DNA from: Paenibacillus sp. PvR098
GTDB taxonomy: Bacteria; Bacillota; Bacilli; Paenibacillales; NBRC-103111
NCBI RefSeq assembly: GCF_017833255.1
Contig: NZ_JAFIBU010000001.1
Coordinates: 806,001 to 870,000 of the forward strand
Reading direction: 5' to 3'
DNA length: 64,000 nt
Shown here one piece after another: positions 8,014 through 17,000 of the stretch; position 1 is the stretch's first letter, and the number at the start of each line of letters is the position of its first letter. The position numbers and the translations under genes are program-made. The notes below the pieces were generated by a model that saw nothing but the letters and a program-made list of their open reading frames with translations, ran no database searches and had not been told where the DNA came from.

Positions 8014-8136
8014 ATGACGGAGTTAGCCGATATAATGGAATATATGATGATTGAGGACTTCATTCAGATTGGTCTTTGGAATAAAAAAGAGAGGGTGAAA
8101 AATTTATTAAATCATTACAGGAAATTAGATATTTGA
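8014..8136 (+). CDS. 40-residue open frame, probably a gene remnant
   Basis: The frame begins MTELADIMEYMMIEDFIQI and ends NHYRKLDI at a TGA (8134-8136). Its composition resembles a helical protein, but no ribosome binding site is present and a stop lies shortly upstream in frame. Family not recognised. Apart from this, 7827-8317 holds nothing I can name. Confidence 0.25.
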   Translation: MTELADIMEYMMIEDFIQIGLWNKKERVKNLLNHYRKLDI

Positions 8137-8317
8137 AGGCTTGGCCGTCACTTTGACCTTTTGAAATGTCTAACCAAACGCATTTGTTCGAGAGGTTCAG
8201 CTAAGTGAATGCCTGTATATGGTCGTTGTGACGATATTCCGGAGCAGCAGGGAAAAGTGTGGATAACCCCCGTTTAATACGACCTCTTTCAGGGTAATGA
8301 TGCATGAGGTGATAATT

Positions 8318-8539
8318 ATGGAGAATCCAATGGTAAAATGCAGCATTGCCAACTGTGAATACTGGGAGCAGGGCAATAACTGCAGCGCTGAAGTCATTAT
8401 GATTGAAGTAAACTCCCATGCCGACAGGACCCAGCCCCAGCACAAAGGCGATGAAGGCTACGATTCCCGTCACCGCGATTCGGCCTCGGGCATTGTCGAC
8501 ACCTGTTGTCAGACGTTTGAGGAGAGAAAGATCCATTAA
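8318..8539 (+). CDS. DUF1540 domain protein
   Basis: A 73-residue protein. The start at 8318 follows GAGGTGAT (8305-8312). The Cys pattern fits DUF1540: VKCSIANCEYWEQGNNCSA at the N-terminus and SGIVDTCCQTFEE at the C-terminus, with a conserved second residue set EVIMIEVN between. Such small Cys-rich proteins are likely metal binders of unknown role. A long antisense frame covers the same bases but has no family signature. A perfect hairpin follows. Confidence 0.88.
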   Translation: MENPMVKCSIANCEYWEQGNNCSAEVIMIEVNSHADRTQPQHKGDEGYDSRHRDSASGIVDTCCQTFEERKIH

Positions 8540-8558
8540 CAAAGATGAATTAAGGCAT

Positions 8559-8597
8559 GAACAAACAGACTCTCTGTAAAAGAGAGTCTGTTTGTTC
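8559..8597. terminator. Perfect 17-bp hairpin
   Basis: GAACAAACAGACTCTCT at 8559-8575 pairs fully with AGAGAGTCTGTTTGTTC at 8581-8597 around GTAAA. It follows the DUF1540 gene and could act on both strands. Confidence 0.7.
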
Positions 8598-8714
8598 TGG
8601 GAAACCCGGTCATGCACCGGATTAAATTTATGTTTAAACAATGATTAGGAAATTTACTCAATAATACATACGGTAGGTATTGTATTGGAGCAAGAGTTCG
8701 GAGACCCTACGGTT

Positions 8715-8998
8715 CTAATGACAAATCCTCTCTAACAGTGTCCCCAATTGTTCTGCTAAAGCTTCATGTGGAATAGGCTTTCCATTCGTGAACCACCATT
8801 CCACTGCCCCTACGTAAGCTGATGCAACAAATCTAACAATAAGATCTTCATTTAATCCATGGTTTTTTCCTTTGGTTACATCCACCTCATCCCGAAATTC
8901 TTCGATAAGAAAGTCAAGGAACCGATTACGAAAATAAGGTGCTCCTTTACTCGCTAACATCATCGAAAAGAATGAATAATTACTTTCGAAGTATTCAG
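8715..8998 (-). pseudogene. TetR-family regulator, C-terminal fragment
   Basis: Reads PEYFESNYSFFSMMLASKG, then RNRFLDFLIEEF, VRFVASAYVGAVEWWFTNGK and a final EQLGTLLERICH, the ligand-binding/dimerisation half of TetR/AcrR regulators. The DNA-binding HTH half is gone: at about 8990-9000 the frame runs directly into a short-chain dehydrogenase fragment on the opposite strand. It is therefore a truncated gene, most likely one half of a former divergent regulator/SDR pair. Confidence 0.75.
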
Positions 8999-9183
8999 GA
9001 GCAGTTGCTAGTGAATTACCTGAAACAATTTCAGATGTAGGACTAAAATCTTCAGTTGATGAATTCTACAAAGTTGCGATTGGTGCCGAGAGCATTGCTC
9101 GTGCAATTGCTTTTGCAATTGAACAACCAGCTGATGTAGCCATTAATGAGATGATTATTCGTCCTACAATCCAAGAGCTCTAA
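8998..9183 (+). pseudogene. Short-chain dehydrogenase (SDR), C-terminal fragment
   Basis: From GGA at 8998 the frame reads GAVASELPETISD, then YKVAIGAESIARAIAFAIEQ and MIIRPTIQEL before a TAA at 9181-9183, the C-terminal 60 residues of a classical SDR oxidoreductase. The Rossmann half and catalytic Ser-Tyr-Lys are missing. It abuts the TetR fragment, consistent with one deletion that removed the 5' ends of both genes and the intergenic promoter. Bases 9184-9467 hold no gene. Confidence 0.78.
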
Positions 9184-9467
9184 TAAGAAAACTAATTAAG
9201 ACAATGTCATCGAAAATTTTTTCAGTTTCAATTCAATCACGGCATTCTTTATGCTTTTTGATTTTGAGTAATCCAAAATCCATTTTAGGCATTGTGGTCA
9301 CCTTACTTTTCTGGAATTAATCAACAATGATAGATCATTTGTTCACTAATTAACAAAACGCGCTTCTCTAACAATGGCATAAATTCTGTATCTGTTTATG
9401 ATTATAGACAGATGTTCATTTCTATATCAGGATTTATTATTAACTATTGCGAAGAAAGGGGAAACAA

Positions 9468-10010
9468 ATGAAGAAAATTGTAGTACAGGCTCTAGTATTG
9501 ATGATGGTTTTCATCCTCGCTGCCTGCGGGGGAGAAAACGATGCCATGACTGACAACACCCGGATGGAACAGCAGTCCGCCACGTCCATCGAAAGCGCAC
9601 AGGCAGAAACAGAGGATACCAAGGAAGACGAGCTTGTCCCAGACTAAAAGACACCAATAACGATAACGGTTGGAGAAACGATCATTACAGCTACATTAGA
9701 TCATAGTAAAACATCTCAGGACTTTATAGAATCATTACCTCAAACGATATCAATGAAGAGGTGGGAAAATAGAGAATATTATGGGGCCATACAAGAATCT
9801 CTTTCAGATGAAGGTGAATTGCAGAGCGTATTTGAAAATGGTGATGTAGCATACTGGCCTAGTGGCAAGTCTTTGGCTCTATTTTTTGATAAATCTGTAG
9901 ATCCTACACTGTCTTCACCTGTAATCATCATAGGAAAGATAACTTCGGATCTGGGGGTTTTTGAGAGTTTAGGTGAAGCTGTAGAGATGAAGGTGGAGGT
10001 AAAGAACTAG
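9468..10010 (+). pseudogene. Cyclophilin-like lipoprotein interrupted by one in-frame stop
   Basis: The start at 9468 follows AAAGGGGA. A lipoprotein signal (MKKIVVQALVLMMVF then LAAC) leads to a Ser/Glu-rich linker, then a TAA at 9645-9647. The same frame continues without shift: KTPITITVGETIITATL ... RWENREYYGAI ... GDVAYWPSGKSLALFFDK ... up to TAG at 10008-10010. This downstream part is a cyclophilin-like fold domain. Only the single ochre codon breaks a 180-residue protein, so it is a recent pseudogene, a sequencing error, or a read-through product. Confidence 0.8.
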
Positions 10011-10063
10011 CCGAACATCATCGGGCATAAATGTATTGTTATAAGTAGGCAAGGGGGAGAAGA

Positions 10064-10588
10064 ATGATGAAGAAAATGTTAGTACTGGCCCTCGGATTGA
10101 TGATGCTCTTTACCCTCGTCGCATGCGGAGGCAACAACACCCGGCAGGAACAGCAGTCTGGCACGCCTATCGAAGGCGCACAGCGGCTCACGCATCAGCG
10201 ACGAGGAGTTGTCGGAGGTAACGCAGAAAATGCAAAATCTTCTGGAGGAGTAAGAAAAGGAGTTGACGGATTAAACCCTTGGATGAGGGTACTCTTCATG
10301 CTGCTTATACATCTTGCGGTTCGACGCCGTGACCAAAGAATGGCTCCAGTATCGTATGGTCTCTCATGCCTAGGGCAGAATCAGTGGGCAAGAATCCACG
10401 AATTCTTATGAAGCTTTCCTAGATAACTACGAAAAAGGACATCGTGTTTTTGATATGTTGATCTGATCCTCACAGCAGACGGAAAATTAGTTCCGCGACA
10501 CGACTGGTTGGAATATACGCCAGATAGGCTGCTGCAAATATCCCTCCTGATGTCCAATAAAAAAAATAAGTATTTTCTTAGTGCTTAG
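10064..10588 (+). pseudogene. Second lipoprotein gene, decayed
   Basis: Its first 40 residues are paralogous to the preceding lipoprotein (KKMLVLALGLMMLFTLVACGG; EQQSGTPIEGAQ), with GGGGGAG before the start. Thereafter coding sense is spread over several frames: ISDEELSEVTQKMQNLLEE, then FDAVTKEWLQYRMVSHA, then NSYEAFLDNYEKGHRVFD, then LTADGKLVPRHDWLEYT to a TAG at 10586-10588. Several frameshifts and stops are needed. The family of the mature domain is not recognised. Confidence 0.7.
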
Positions 10589-10766
10589 TTTAATATATGG
10601 ATCTGTATAAAAAAACTACATGCTACTTGCGTGTGCTTTATTAATAATTGGTAATGGTGAGGACGTAGCACAAGCGAAGGTGTGTGGGCGTTCTTTTTTT
10701 GTTAAACTAACTCGCAGGATAGCTGTTCAAAGAATTATTTTAGAATCAATTCTGGTATACTATGTA

Positions 10767-10955
10767 CTATAATTTAGTTAAGTTTACTCCTTCTAATGAA
10801 GGTAATACGGCCACCGTTTGTCTTCCGGCTATTAAGCCATACACTTTGTTATTATGATATTTATCCTGATAGGAATAAACCCACATTTTCTTCGATTCGT
10901 CAAATCCTAAATAATTCATAAACTCTACTCTATTTTTCAGATCCTGAATGGTCAT
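10767..10955 (-). CDS. Small protein of unknown function (62 residues)
   Basis: The ATG at 10955 is chosen because AAGGGG precedes it. The protein begins MTIQDLKNRVEFMNYLGF and continues KMWVYSYQDKYHNNKVYGLIAGRQTVAVLPS, a compact, mostly beta-like sequence with no membrane segment. No family is recognised. Its neighbours are pseudogenes on both sides. Confidence 0.55.
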   Translation of the reverse strand: MTIQDLKNRVEFMNYLGFDESKKMWVYSYQDKYHNNKVYGLIAGRQTVAVLPSLEGVNLTKL

Positions 10956-11263
10956 CTTAATTCCCCTTACTTTATTATTAAAAGGACATGTTAATAGTTT
11001 CGTTTGCCGTTTACATTTTAAGGGGATGAAAGTCATAGACTGAAAAATAAAGTATTAGACTGAGAAAAAATAGTTATAGATTAAGAAAATAAAGTTTTAG
11101 AATGGGTAGGGTATTAAGCTCCCTCGATATGATTCAGTTTCCTCACTCAGACTCATGAATTCGCGGTTTCACCTTTAGCTTAGCGTGAGATAAGAAGGGA
11201 ACAGAGAGCCGGCAGCTTGGAACAACTGAAAGGGCATGCAGGAACAGAGGTGAGGGCGAGTCA

Positions 11264-11729
11264 CCCAATTACTTCCATATCCTATTCGATCTGCACTTCT
11301 GGCTCACCATAACTGGAGTAGACTCGTTCTGGCGCTTCGGCAAGTCTGCCGCCAATGCATCTTCTGTTATTGATCTCGGAGGCTATAAGGAGAGGTTAAG
11401 GCAAGGGAATCCGACTCAGAGGCCCATGTTCACATCGTTCTATGAGAATTGATGTGTCTGGTCTGATGGAGCAAAACATAAAACTGATCAGGTGATTTTT
11501 GCAACAGGTTTCCGATCAAATCTTGCTTTTCTTCAAGAGATCGGCAGAATAACCAGTACAGGCGAAGCGATTCAAGAAGGTGGAATAAGCACAGCTGTAT
11601 CCGGAATGTATCGTGGGGTTATCCGGCCAGAGGACATTTGCCTCGGCTACCTTGCGAGGGGTGGGACATGATGCATCCTATGTCGTAAATCATATTCGCC
11701 GGAGGATGAAAAGCATACGGAGCGGTTAA
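11264..11729 (+). pseudogene. CzcO-like FAD-dependent oxidoreductase, C-terminal remnant
   Basis: Frame reads LFDLHFWLTITGVDSFWRFGK, then VIDLGGYKERLRQGNPTQRP and MFTSFYEN, a TGA, then VWSDGAKHKTDQVIFATGFR, the conserved ATGF(R) motif of flavin monooxygenase/CzcO-like proteins. A frameshift follows and the end reads RTFASATLRGVGHDASYVVNHI to TAA at 11727-11729. The FAD- and NADP-binding N-terminus is absent. It is the C-terminal 150 residues of a dead gene. Confidence 0.78.
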
Positions 11730-11739
11730 GAACCGCTCC
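11719..11739 (+). terminator. Hairpin overlapping the remnant's stop codon
   Basis: GGAGCGGTT at 11719-11727 pairs with AACCGCTCC at 11731-11739 around AAG; no T tract follows. Its position at the gene end suggests a terminator. Confidence 0.45.
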
Positions 11740-12562
11740 AGGCTCTGATCGATATGCACTAACTAGTTACAACACGAAACTGCGGATCCGGATGGCTGAC
11801 AACAACATTTATGTTGCTGAAAAATGATTGAACAGAAAGAGAGATTAGACAGAATTCGAGCAAAAGAGATCTTACTGTTAACCAGAGTAGATGATCATTG
11901 AACTAACGAGGAACGTTAGTCAGAAGGAACTTTTAACTACTCCTGGACATATGTACAAAATACGGGTTTTGTGAAAATGTGTATTTATCAAATGGTGCGC
12001 CGGTGGTCCAATCCTATACGATCGTTTCCCAATAGTCTTGCAAAGCCACCCACGACTATTGATAAATATTTTTATGCCCACTAAATTCTCCGTGAACACA
12101 TATAACGTTTTCTAAAAGTACCCGAATCAAAGGAGATAAACTGCTCTGATAAATACGAAAAAAAATAGCGATATCTAGAGCATCTTGTATTGTGAAGGCG
12201 ATCCGGCAAAATCAGCTTACGCCTTCAGCAGCGCTTGTCTCAACTCTTAGCTGCATAATTATCTACACATATTTATCCGTTTGGGTTTGTTGATAATGTC
12301 AAGATTCGTAAGGTGTTGAAATCAGTTATTGTTGTCAGTCAAAACGGTGACTCAACTATTCTCTCCCCGTCAAGCCTTCAAAAAATTACAATTAACCGAA
12401 GACCACGAAATCCTACTACAAAAAGGTTCAGTATCGCTTTAAATTCAATAGCGAGAGACGGACAACCGCAGAGTCCCTTCCCCTTGCCCATTCCGACTAA
12501 GATAATATGCAAAAGTTCCCTAAACTCGACAAAATCGCTCTAATGCTTCCAAGCAGCATGGA
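11740..12562. other. Gene-poor stretch
   Basis: About 820 bases with only a short open frame (12313-12543) of low-complexity, Pro/Ser/Arg-rich character and no ribosome binding site. A small palindrome ACTAACG/CGTTAGT lies near 11910. I see no gene or RNA I can support. Confidence 0.5.
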
Positions 12563-12940
12563 TTAGACTTGATAAAGCTGTATGAAATTACCACAAGTAT
12601 CCTCAAATATGGCCTCTGTTCCCATTTCTGTTTTTGTTGGCTTTTTTCTAAAAACTACGCCCAGTTTGTTCATTCTTTCATATTCATGTTGGATATCTTC
12701 AACACCTAAAACAACAACAGGCAATCCTGCATTGTAAAGAGCTTCTTGGTATGTCTTGGCGATCGGATTATCGTTTGGCTCAAGGAGTAAACCTGTCCCA
12801 TTTGGTTCCTCAGGTGAAGCAACAATTGCCAAGTATGCTTCAGGCATGTAGATCCTTTTGATGAAACCCAGAACCTCCGTGTAAAACTTAAAGGCTTCGA
12901 CTGGGTTATTTACATATACACTAGTTAAGCTAATTTTCAT
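12563..12940 (-). CDS. VOC-family (glyoxalase/dioxygenase superfamily) protein
   Basis: A 125-residue protein with the two-half beta-alpha-beta-beta-beta fold typical of the family: MKISLTSVYVNNPVEAFKFY, EVLGF, GTGLLLEP, then MNKLGVVFRKKPTK and IFEDTCGNFIQLYQV at the C-terminus. The final Glu/Gln metal ligand position is Q in FIQLYQV, so metal binding may differ. The start has GGAGG seven bases upstream. Substrate unknown. The following 390 bases (12941-13258) hold no gene. Confidence 0.88.
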   Translation of the reverse strand: MKISLTSVYVNNPVEAFKFYTEVLGFIKRIYMPEAYLAIVASPEEPNGTGLLLEPNDNPIAKTYQEALYNAGLPVVVLGVEDIQHEYERMNKLGVVFRKKPTKTEMGTEAIFEDTCGNFIQLYQV

Positions 12941-13258
12941 AATAACCTCCGTTTTAATTCATCATTATTTTCGTAGTAAAATGCATATGCTTTCCATTTC
13001 ACGGGGTTGAGTCAGGAACTAATACTTGTTCGATTTGCGGCTACATTATCATTCCATCTTAAGATATTATATCCTATTATACCCATTTTTACACATTTGT
13101 CGAAGAAATCCATTTTACTTGACCACCTCTTCCCCATTGTTATAAAACAAAAATAGTGTGATGTTTCTCAGAGCAGTTTTCACTGTTGTACGTTCCGGGT
13201 TCAACCTGGAAAAACGCCTCTCTGTTGTATCGTAGGACACCCTGAATTAACAAAAGAA

Positions 13259-13289
13259 CTATACCAAGGAAAATAACTTCCTGGTATAG
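13259..13289 (-). terminator. Rho-independent terminator of the PTS gene
   Basis: On the minus strand CTATACCAGGAA pairs with TTCCTTGGTATAG (one bulge), followed by TTCTTTTGTT. It lies 44 bases beyond the stop of the PTS-like gene. Confidence 0.75.
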
Positions 13290-13332
13290 CCCCTAGATGA
13301 ACTATGCGTGATCGATATTTTTCGCAGCCCGC

Positions 13333-14928
13333 CTAAACTGTTACGGACGGTTTCTCAGAATCGCGATGTCGATTTTGTTTCTTACTAGATTTGTTGGCCA
13401 CCACTGTAATCAGGAATGCCAATATCAAGGCTGTCGCCATGGAGATGATGAAGCCGGCCATGTTATTGGATAGCAGAGGTCCCATGAAAGACGGTACATA
13501 GGCTGTTCCGCGAATGTTAAACAAGCCTACAAGTCCCCCTCCAACGCCAGCTGAAAGGATTGCGCCCATAAAAACAATCTTGTTTGAAAACATGAATGGA
13601 TAAGCCGCCTCAACAAACGTGCCGAAGCCCATATTGATCAGAAAGCCCGGAGTGGCTACGGTAGCTTCCCCTTTGTCACGGGGAGCGACGATGTTCGCCA
13701 GTGTAATTCCTGCCGACACCATAACCAAGCCGACCATATCAATCGCACCCAAAAAACTGTTCCCCGTATTTTCCATTTCAAGCAATACAATAGGCAAAAT
13801 AGCAGCATGATAGATGCCGCCAAGAATGGCAGGCCAAATCAGGAGTCCAGCAACAATACCTGCGAGAATCGGATTGAACGATACCGCCTGGTCAATGACA
13901 AATCGGATCAATTCCCCCGCTTGCAGAGCAATAGGTGCAATCAAATAATATACGATCAAACCGGATATGAGACCGGCGAACCCGCCTGCGACAATATTCA
14001 CGGTGGTCATCGGGAAACGCCACTGGACGCATTTGATAAACAGGAATTGAACTAGCAAACCGGCTCCGATACCTCCGATAATGCCGCCGATAATCCCACC
14101 CTCAATAGACAATGTACCCGCAATTACACCTGCTACAATAGAGACTTCATCCAGATCGGAAATTTGCTTTGCGGCAATGACAGCCAGTATAACAGGCAAT
14201 GCTTTAATCATGAGATCAAATACTTCCTTCAACCCTTTTAAGGCAGGAATCTGGCTAAGCGCCAACACGATGGCCATTGCGATAAAAGCTGGCAGAGAAG
14301 ATTGCATGATGCCTTTAAGATTTACTCTTTTCAAGGGATTGCCCGATATTGACGCAAGGCCTGCTTTGGTTTCTCCAAGTACAGGATGGTACTTGATACC
14401 CCAAAACCTGCATAATGAAGTCATGAAGGACACAGCTCTTGTCCGGTTAGTAGTGCCTGTTGTGCCTGAAGTAGCGATGACGTTGACGCCTTTTGAGCTG
14501 ATGAGAGCCATGGATGTTCCGCCTGTTCCGACAACGGGTATCCTCTTCTCTGCCGCTGCTAATATGGCTTGCTTATTTGCATGTTCGGGGTCGGTACTCA
14601 TCACGATCAGAGCATCGATTTGTCCTGCTTTTATTAAATCCGCGATGCTGCCATCCAGTTCAACGGCTGCCTTATTAGTATCACTTAAAGAGCCATCGAA
14701 CATTTTATAGAATCGCTGTCCGGAAGAGTTCCAGCTATAAAGCGATGCCGTAGTTTTCTCTTTCGTTGAATCCATGGAATCCGTTGCGGCAATAAATTGC
14801 AGCGCTTTAATTTCGACACCAGCACCTTCACACTGTGCAACGATTTCCCCGATTAATTTTTCGGGATCTTCCCCTCCCAAATTAAACAAATTTCCCCCGC
14901 TACTCCCCAGTATTGCTATGCGCTTCAT
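13333..14928 (-). CDS. PTS EIIC-like sugar permease with an extra N-terminal domain
   Basis: 531 residues. Residues 1 to about 185 are soluble and Rossmann-like (KRIAILGSSGGN, then IDALIVMSTDPEHANKQ and VPVVGTGGTS-type turns). From about 205 on there are roughly nine to ten hydrophobic segments with glycine-rich loops (IEGGIIGGIIGGIGAG, WPAILGGIYHAAILPIV, NMGFGTFVEAAYPFMF), as in PTS EIIC permeases. No EIIA or EIIB domain is present in the protein or next to it. GAGGGG precedes the start. It is transcribed in the same direction as an SDR and an RpiB/LacAB isomerase upstream, pointing to uptake and catabolism of a sugar or sugar acid. The function of the N-terminal domain is unknown. Confidence 0.78.
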   Translation of the reverse strand: MKRIAILGSSGGNLFNLGGEDPEKLIGEIVAQCEGAGVEIKALQFIAATDSMDSTKEKTTASLYSWNSSGQRFYKMFDGSLSDTNKAAVELDGSIADLIKAGQIDALIVMSTDPEHANKQAILAAAEKRIPVVGTGGTSMALISSKGVNVIATSGTTGTTNRTRAVSFMTSLCRFWGIKYHPVLGETKAGLASISGNPLKRVNLKGIMQSSLPAFIAMAIVLALSQIPALKGLKEVFDLMIKALPVILAVIAAKQISDLDEVSIVAGVIAGTLSIEGGIIGGIIGGIGAGLLVQFLFIKCVQWRFPMTTVNIVAGGFAGLISGLIVYYLIAPIALQAGELIRFVIDQAVSFNPILAGIVAGLLIWPAILGGIYHAAILPIVLLEMENTGNSFLGAIDMVGLVMVSAGITLANIVAPRDKGEATVATPGFLINMGFGTFVEAAYPFMFSNKIVFMGAILSAGVGGGLVGLFNIRGTAYVPSFMGPLLSNNMAGFIISMATALILAFLITVVANKSSKKQNRHRDSEKPSVTV

Positions 14929-15160
14929 CTTCTTGCCCCTCTCGTTGTACTTTCATTCATTATTGTTTGAAAAACCGGGTTGTTAGATTTGTTAACCTTC
15001 GTTTTCAAAATAAAAGAACTTCGCAACGAAGGAAGATTACCAAGTTCCCTCATGCCAAAGCTCTTTTCTATAAAAGATAAGCTATTAGCTTACTTGCAAA
15101 TTGTGACATTTATAATTATACCAAAGCCTAAAAGCATATCAATAGCTTTTTAAGAAACAA

Positions 15161-15718
15161 TTATTTCATTCGTTTTAACAAGCGCTGCAAAAATCCTGGC
15201 TTGAATCGCCCCGTTCTCTTAGGTGCCTCGAGGGCCACTGCCACTTCGAACTGTGAACGCAGGTGTTCGGTGAGCTGTCGTTCACGTGCTTTTAAGGAAT
15301 CCTCGATAAACTGCTGCTGCAGTTCCATCAATTTTGTTTGTTCATTCAGCGTTTCGACAAGTATTTTTAACAGCACGCTTTGATCCGTAACCCTTTCCGA
15401 GAGTGCCTCAATTTGTTGCTCGAAGCTTGATTTCGCATCTGTTGATTTATAAATGATTACATTGCCCCCAAGCCATTCACGCACCTGGTTGTAGGTCCAG
15501 CCTTCACTCTGGATTTTTTCTTTGATTGCCAGCAAGTCGGCGATGTTTTGTTGAGTAAACCGTCGGTGACCGCGAGTAGTACGCTCCACCTGCAGATTAA
15601 ATTCCTTCTGGTAAACCCGGATTAAATCATCCGAGAGCTCCGTGATCTCAGCGACTTGTTTTGTGCTGTAATAGACATCTGCCGAAACCTCGATATCTGA
15701 TTCCAAGTTAGGTTGCAC
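15161..15718 (-). CDS. MerR-type HTH protein with coiled-coil C-terminus
   Basis: 185 residues with a GTG start preceded by GGAGGTG. Residues about 14-75 form a MerR-like winged helix (YYSTKQVAEITELSDDLIR, then RGHRRFTQQNIADL). Residues about 95-165 are a predicted coiled coil rich in Glu, Gln and Leu, and the tail is very basic (KPGFLQRLLKRMK). The layout resembles Bacillales MerR-like proteins with a DUF3967-type tail. It sits between the SDR and the PTS gene on the same strand and could regulate them, or be a chromosome/plasmid-type DNA-binding protein that happens to lie there. Confidence 0.75.
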   Translation of the reverse strand: MQPNLESDIEVSADVYYSTKQVAEITELSDDLIRVYQKEFNLQVERTTRGHRRFTQQNIADLLAIKEKIQSEGWTYNQVREWLGGNVIIYKSTDAKSSFEQQIEALSERVTDQSVLLKILVETLNEQTKLMELQQQFIEDSLKARERQLTEHLRSQFEVAVALEAPKRTGRFKPGFLQRLLKRMK

Positions 15719-15914
15719 AATATCACCTCCCTATTTGAAGCTCGCAACACGTATTCCAGATTTCAATTCTACTCTTTTCATTGTAGATTCATAGCGCTGA
15801 ATTTACAGTCGAAATCGGGTGTCGGATATTCAATTATAGTGAGGGAAACTTGATATCTTTCTTCTTTTATCCGTTGAAAATGACGATTGGTGTTGAGTTT
15901 TTGCGAGATACACT

Positions 15915-16685
15915 TTAAACTGCCGTCCATCCTCCATCGACCATGACTGTATGTCCCGTTACTAAATCAGATGCAGGACTCGCAAGGTAAATAACGGTTC
16001 CCAGAAGATCCTCGGGCCTTCCAACCCGCTGAATAGGTTGGCGCCGGAAATATTCTTCTTTAAAAGCATCTTTCGAAAACAGATTTTCAGTTAATGGTGT
16101 CAATAAGTACGTGGGCCCAATGGCATTGACATTGATGCCATACTCAGCCCATTCCGCTGCCAGCGTGCGGGTCAAATTAATAACGCCTGCTTTGCTGGCT
16201 GTGTAAGAGGATCGTTCGGCGGACCCAATCATTCCATTGATAGAAGCGATATTGATCATTTTTCCGCCTCTTTGTTGAATCATCACTTTAGCGACAGCCT
16301 GACTGGTAAAGAATACGCCCTTGAGATTGACGTCCATCACCTTATCCCATTCTTCTTCCGTCACGTCCACAGCCTTTTTCCTAATAATAATGCCGGCATT
16401 ATTCACAAGAATATCAATTCGCCCAAACGCAGCGCATGCTTGTTTGACCATATGTCCAATGCTGCTTACATCCGTTACATCCAAATCGACTACGAAGGTT
16501 TTCCTTCCCGCGCTGCGAACTTGCTCCGCAGTTTCATGGGCAGCGTTTGATTTTTCCGACAGTTCAGTAATGACAATATCCGCTCCCGCTTCAGCAAGAC
16601 CCAATGCTATATTTCTGCCGATGCCGGAACCGCTTCCTGTGACGACCGCCACTTTACCTTCAAGATTAAAGCTAGGATGCTGCAT
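15915..16685 (-). CDS. SDR-family oxidoreductase (gluconate 5-dehydrogenase-like)
   Basis: 256 residues. The start at 16685 is chosen for GGGAGG eight bases upstream. It has the NAD(P) motif VTGSGSGIG, NNAG, catalytic Ser in NIASING and YTASKAG, i.e. the complete Ser-Tyr-Lys set, and VDGGWTAV at the end. The sequence type is that of sugar-acid dehydrogenases such as gluconate 5- or 2-deoxygluconate 3-dehydrogenases. Its neighbours (RpiB/LacAB upstream, PTS-like permease downstream) support a role in sugar catabolism. Confidence 0.9.
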   Translation of the reverse strand: MQHPSFNLEGKVAVVTGSGSGIGRNIALGLAEAGADIVITELSEKSNAAHETAEQVRSAGRKTFVVDLDVTDVSSIGHMVKQACAAFGRIDILVNNAGIIIRKKAVDVTEEEWDKVMDVNLKGVFFTSQAVAKVMIQQRGGKMINIASINGMIGSAERSSYTASKAGVINLTRTLAAEWAEYGINVNAIGPTYLLTPLTENLFSKDAFKEEYFRRQPIQRVGRPEDLLGTVIYLASPASDLVTGHTVMVDGGWTAV

Positions 16686-16928
16686 TAGCTTGACCTCCCA
16701 TATGAACAATTGAGAAATGGCATATCCTACTGAATATATATATTGTCTACGAATTCAACAGCGTTGTATAACAAAATTGATAAATAATCTAAACGATTCT
16801 ATTTATAATCATAAAGATGTAATATCAAAAAGGTCCTATAGTAATCTCTCGGTTTTTCAACCTAAGTAAAAAGTGTTACTAACGAAAATGGCTGCGTCAC
16901 ATAGACTCAGTCATTAATTGGTCTTGTA

Positions 16929-16956
16929 AGTTAACATAATATTTGTTACGTAAACT
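16929..16956. repeat. dif-like 28-bp site A
   Basis: Left arm AGTTAACATAA, six-base centre TATTTG, right arm TTACGTAAACT. The arms are inverted copies with the 11-6-11 spacing of Xer recombination sites, and the right arm closely resembles the XerD-side arm of Bacillus dif. It lies between the rpiB-like gene and the SDR gene. Two more sites of the same kind flank xerS. An operator function is the alternative. Confidence 0.5.
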
Positions 16957-17000
16957 AAAAGTCAAATCTTACTATTACTTTCAAGACTATCGGTTAATCA

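Noticed and set aside
8490-8497. TTGTCGAC-type match to the GntR palindrome inside the DUF1540 gene
   Set aside because: Lies within coding sequence and matches only the six-base core; expected by chance.
8201-8641. Long minus-strand open frame (146 codons) with hydrophobic stretches
   Set aside because: It is antisense to the DUF1540 gene, whose Cys motifs and ribosome binding site are clear; the frame also runs through the perfect terminator hairpin and has no family signature.
12313-12543. Plus-strand 76-codon frame
   Set aside because: Low-complexity Ser/Pro/Arg composition, no ribosome binding site, no family resemblance.
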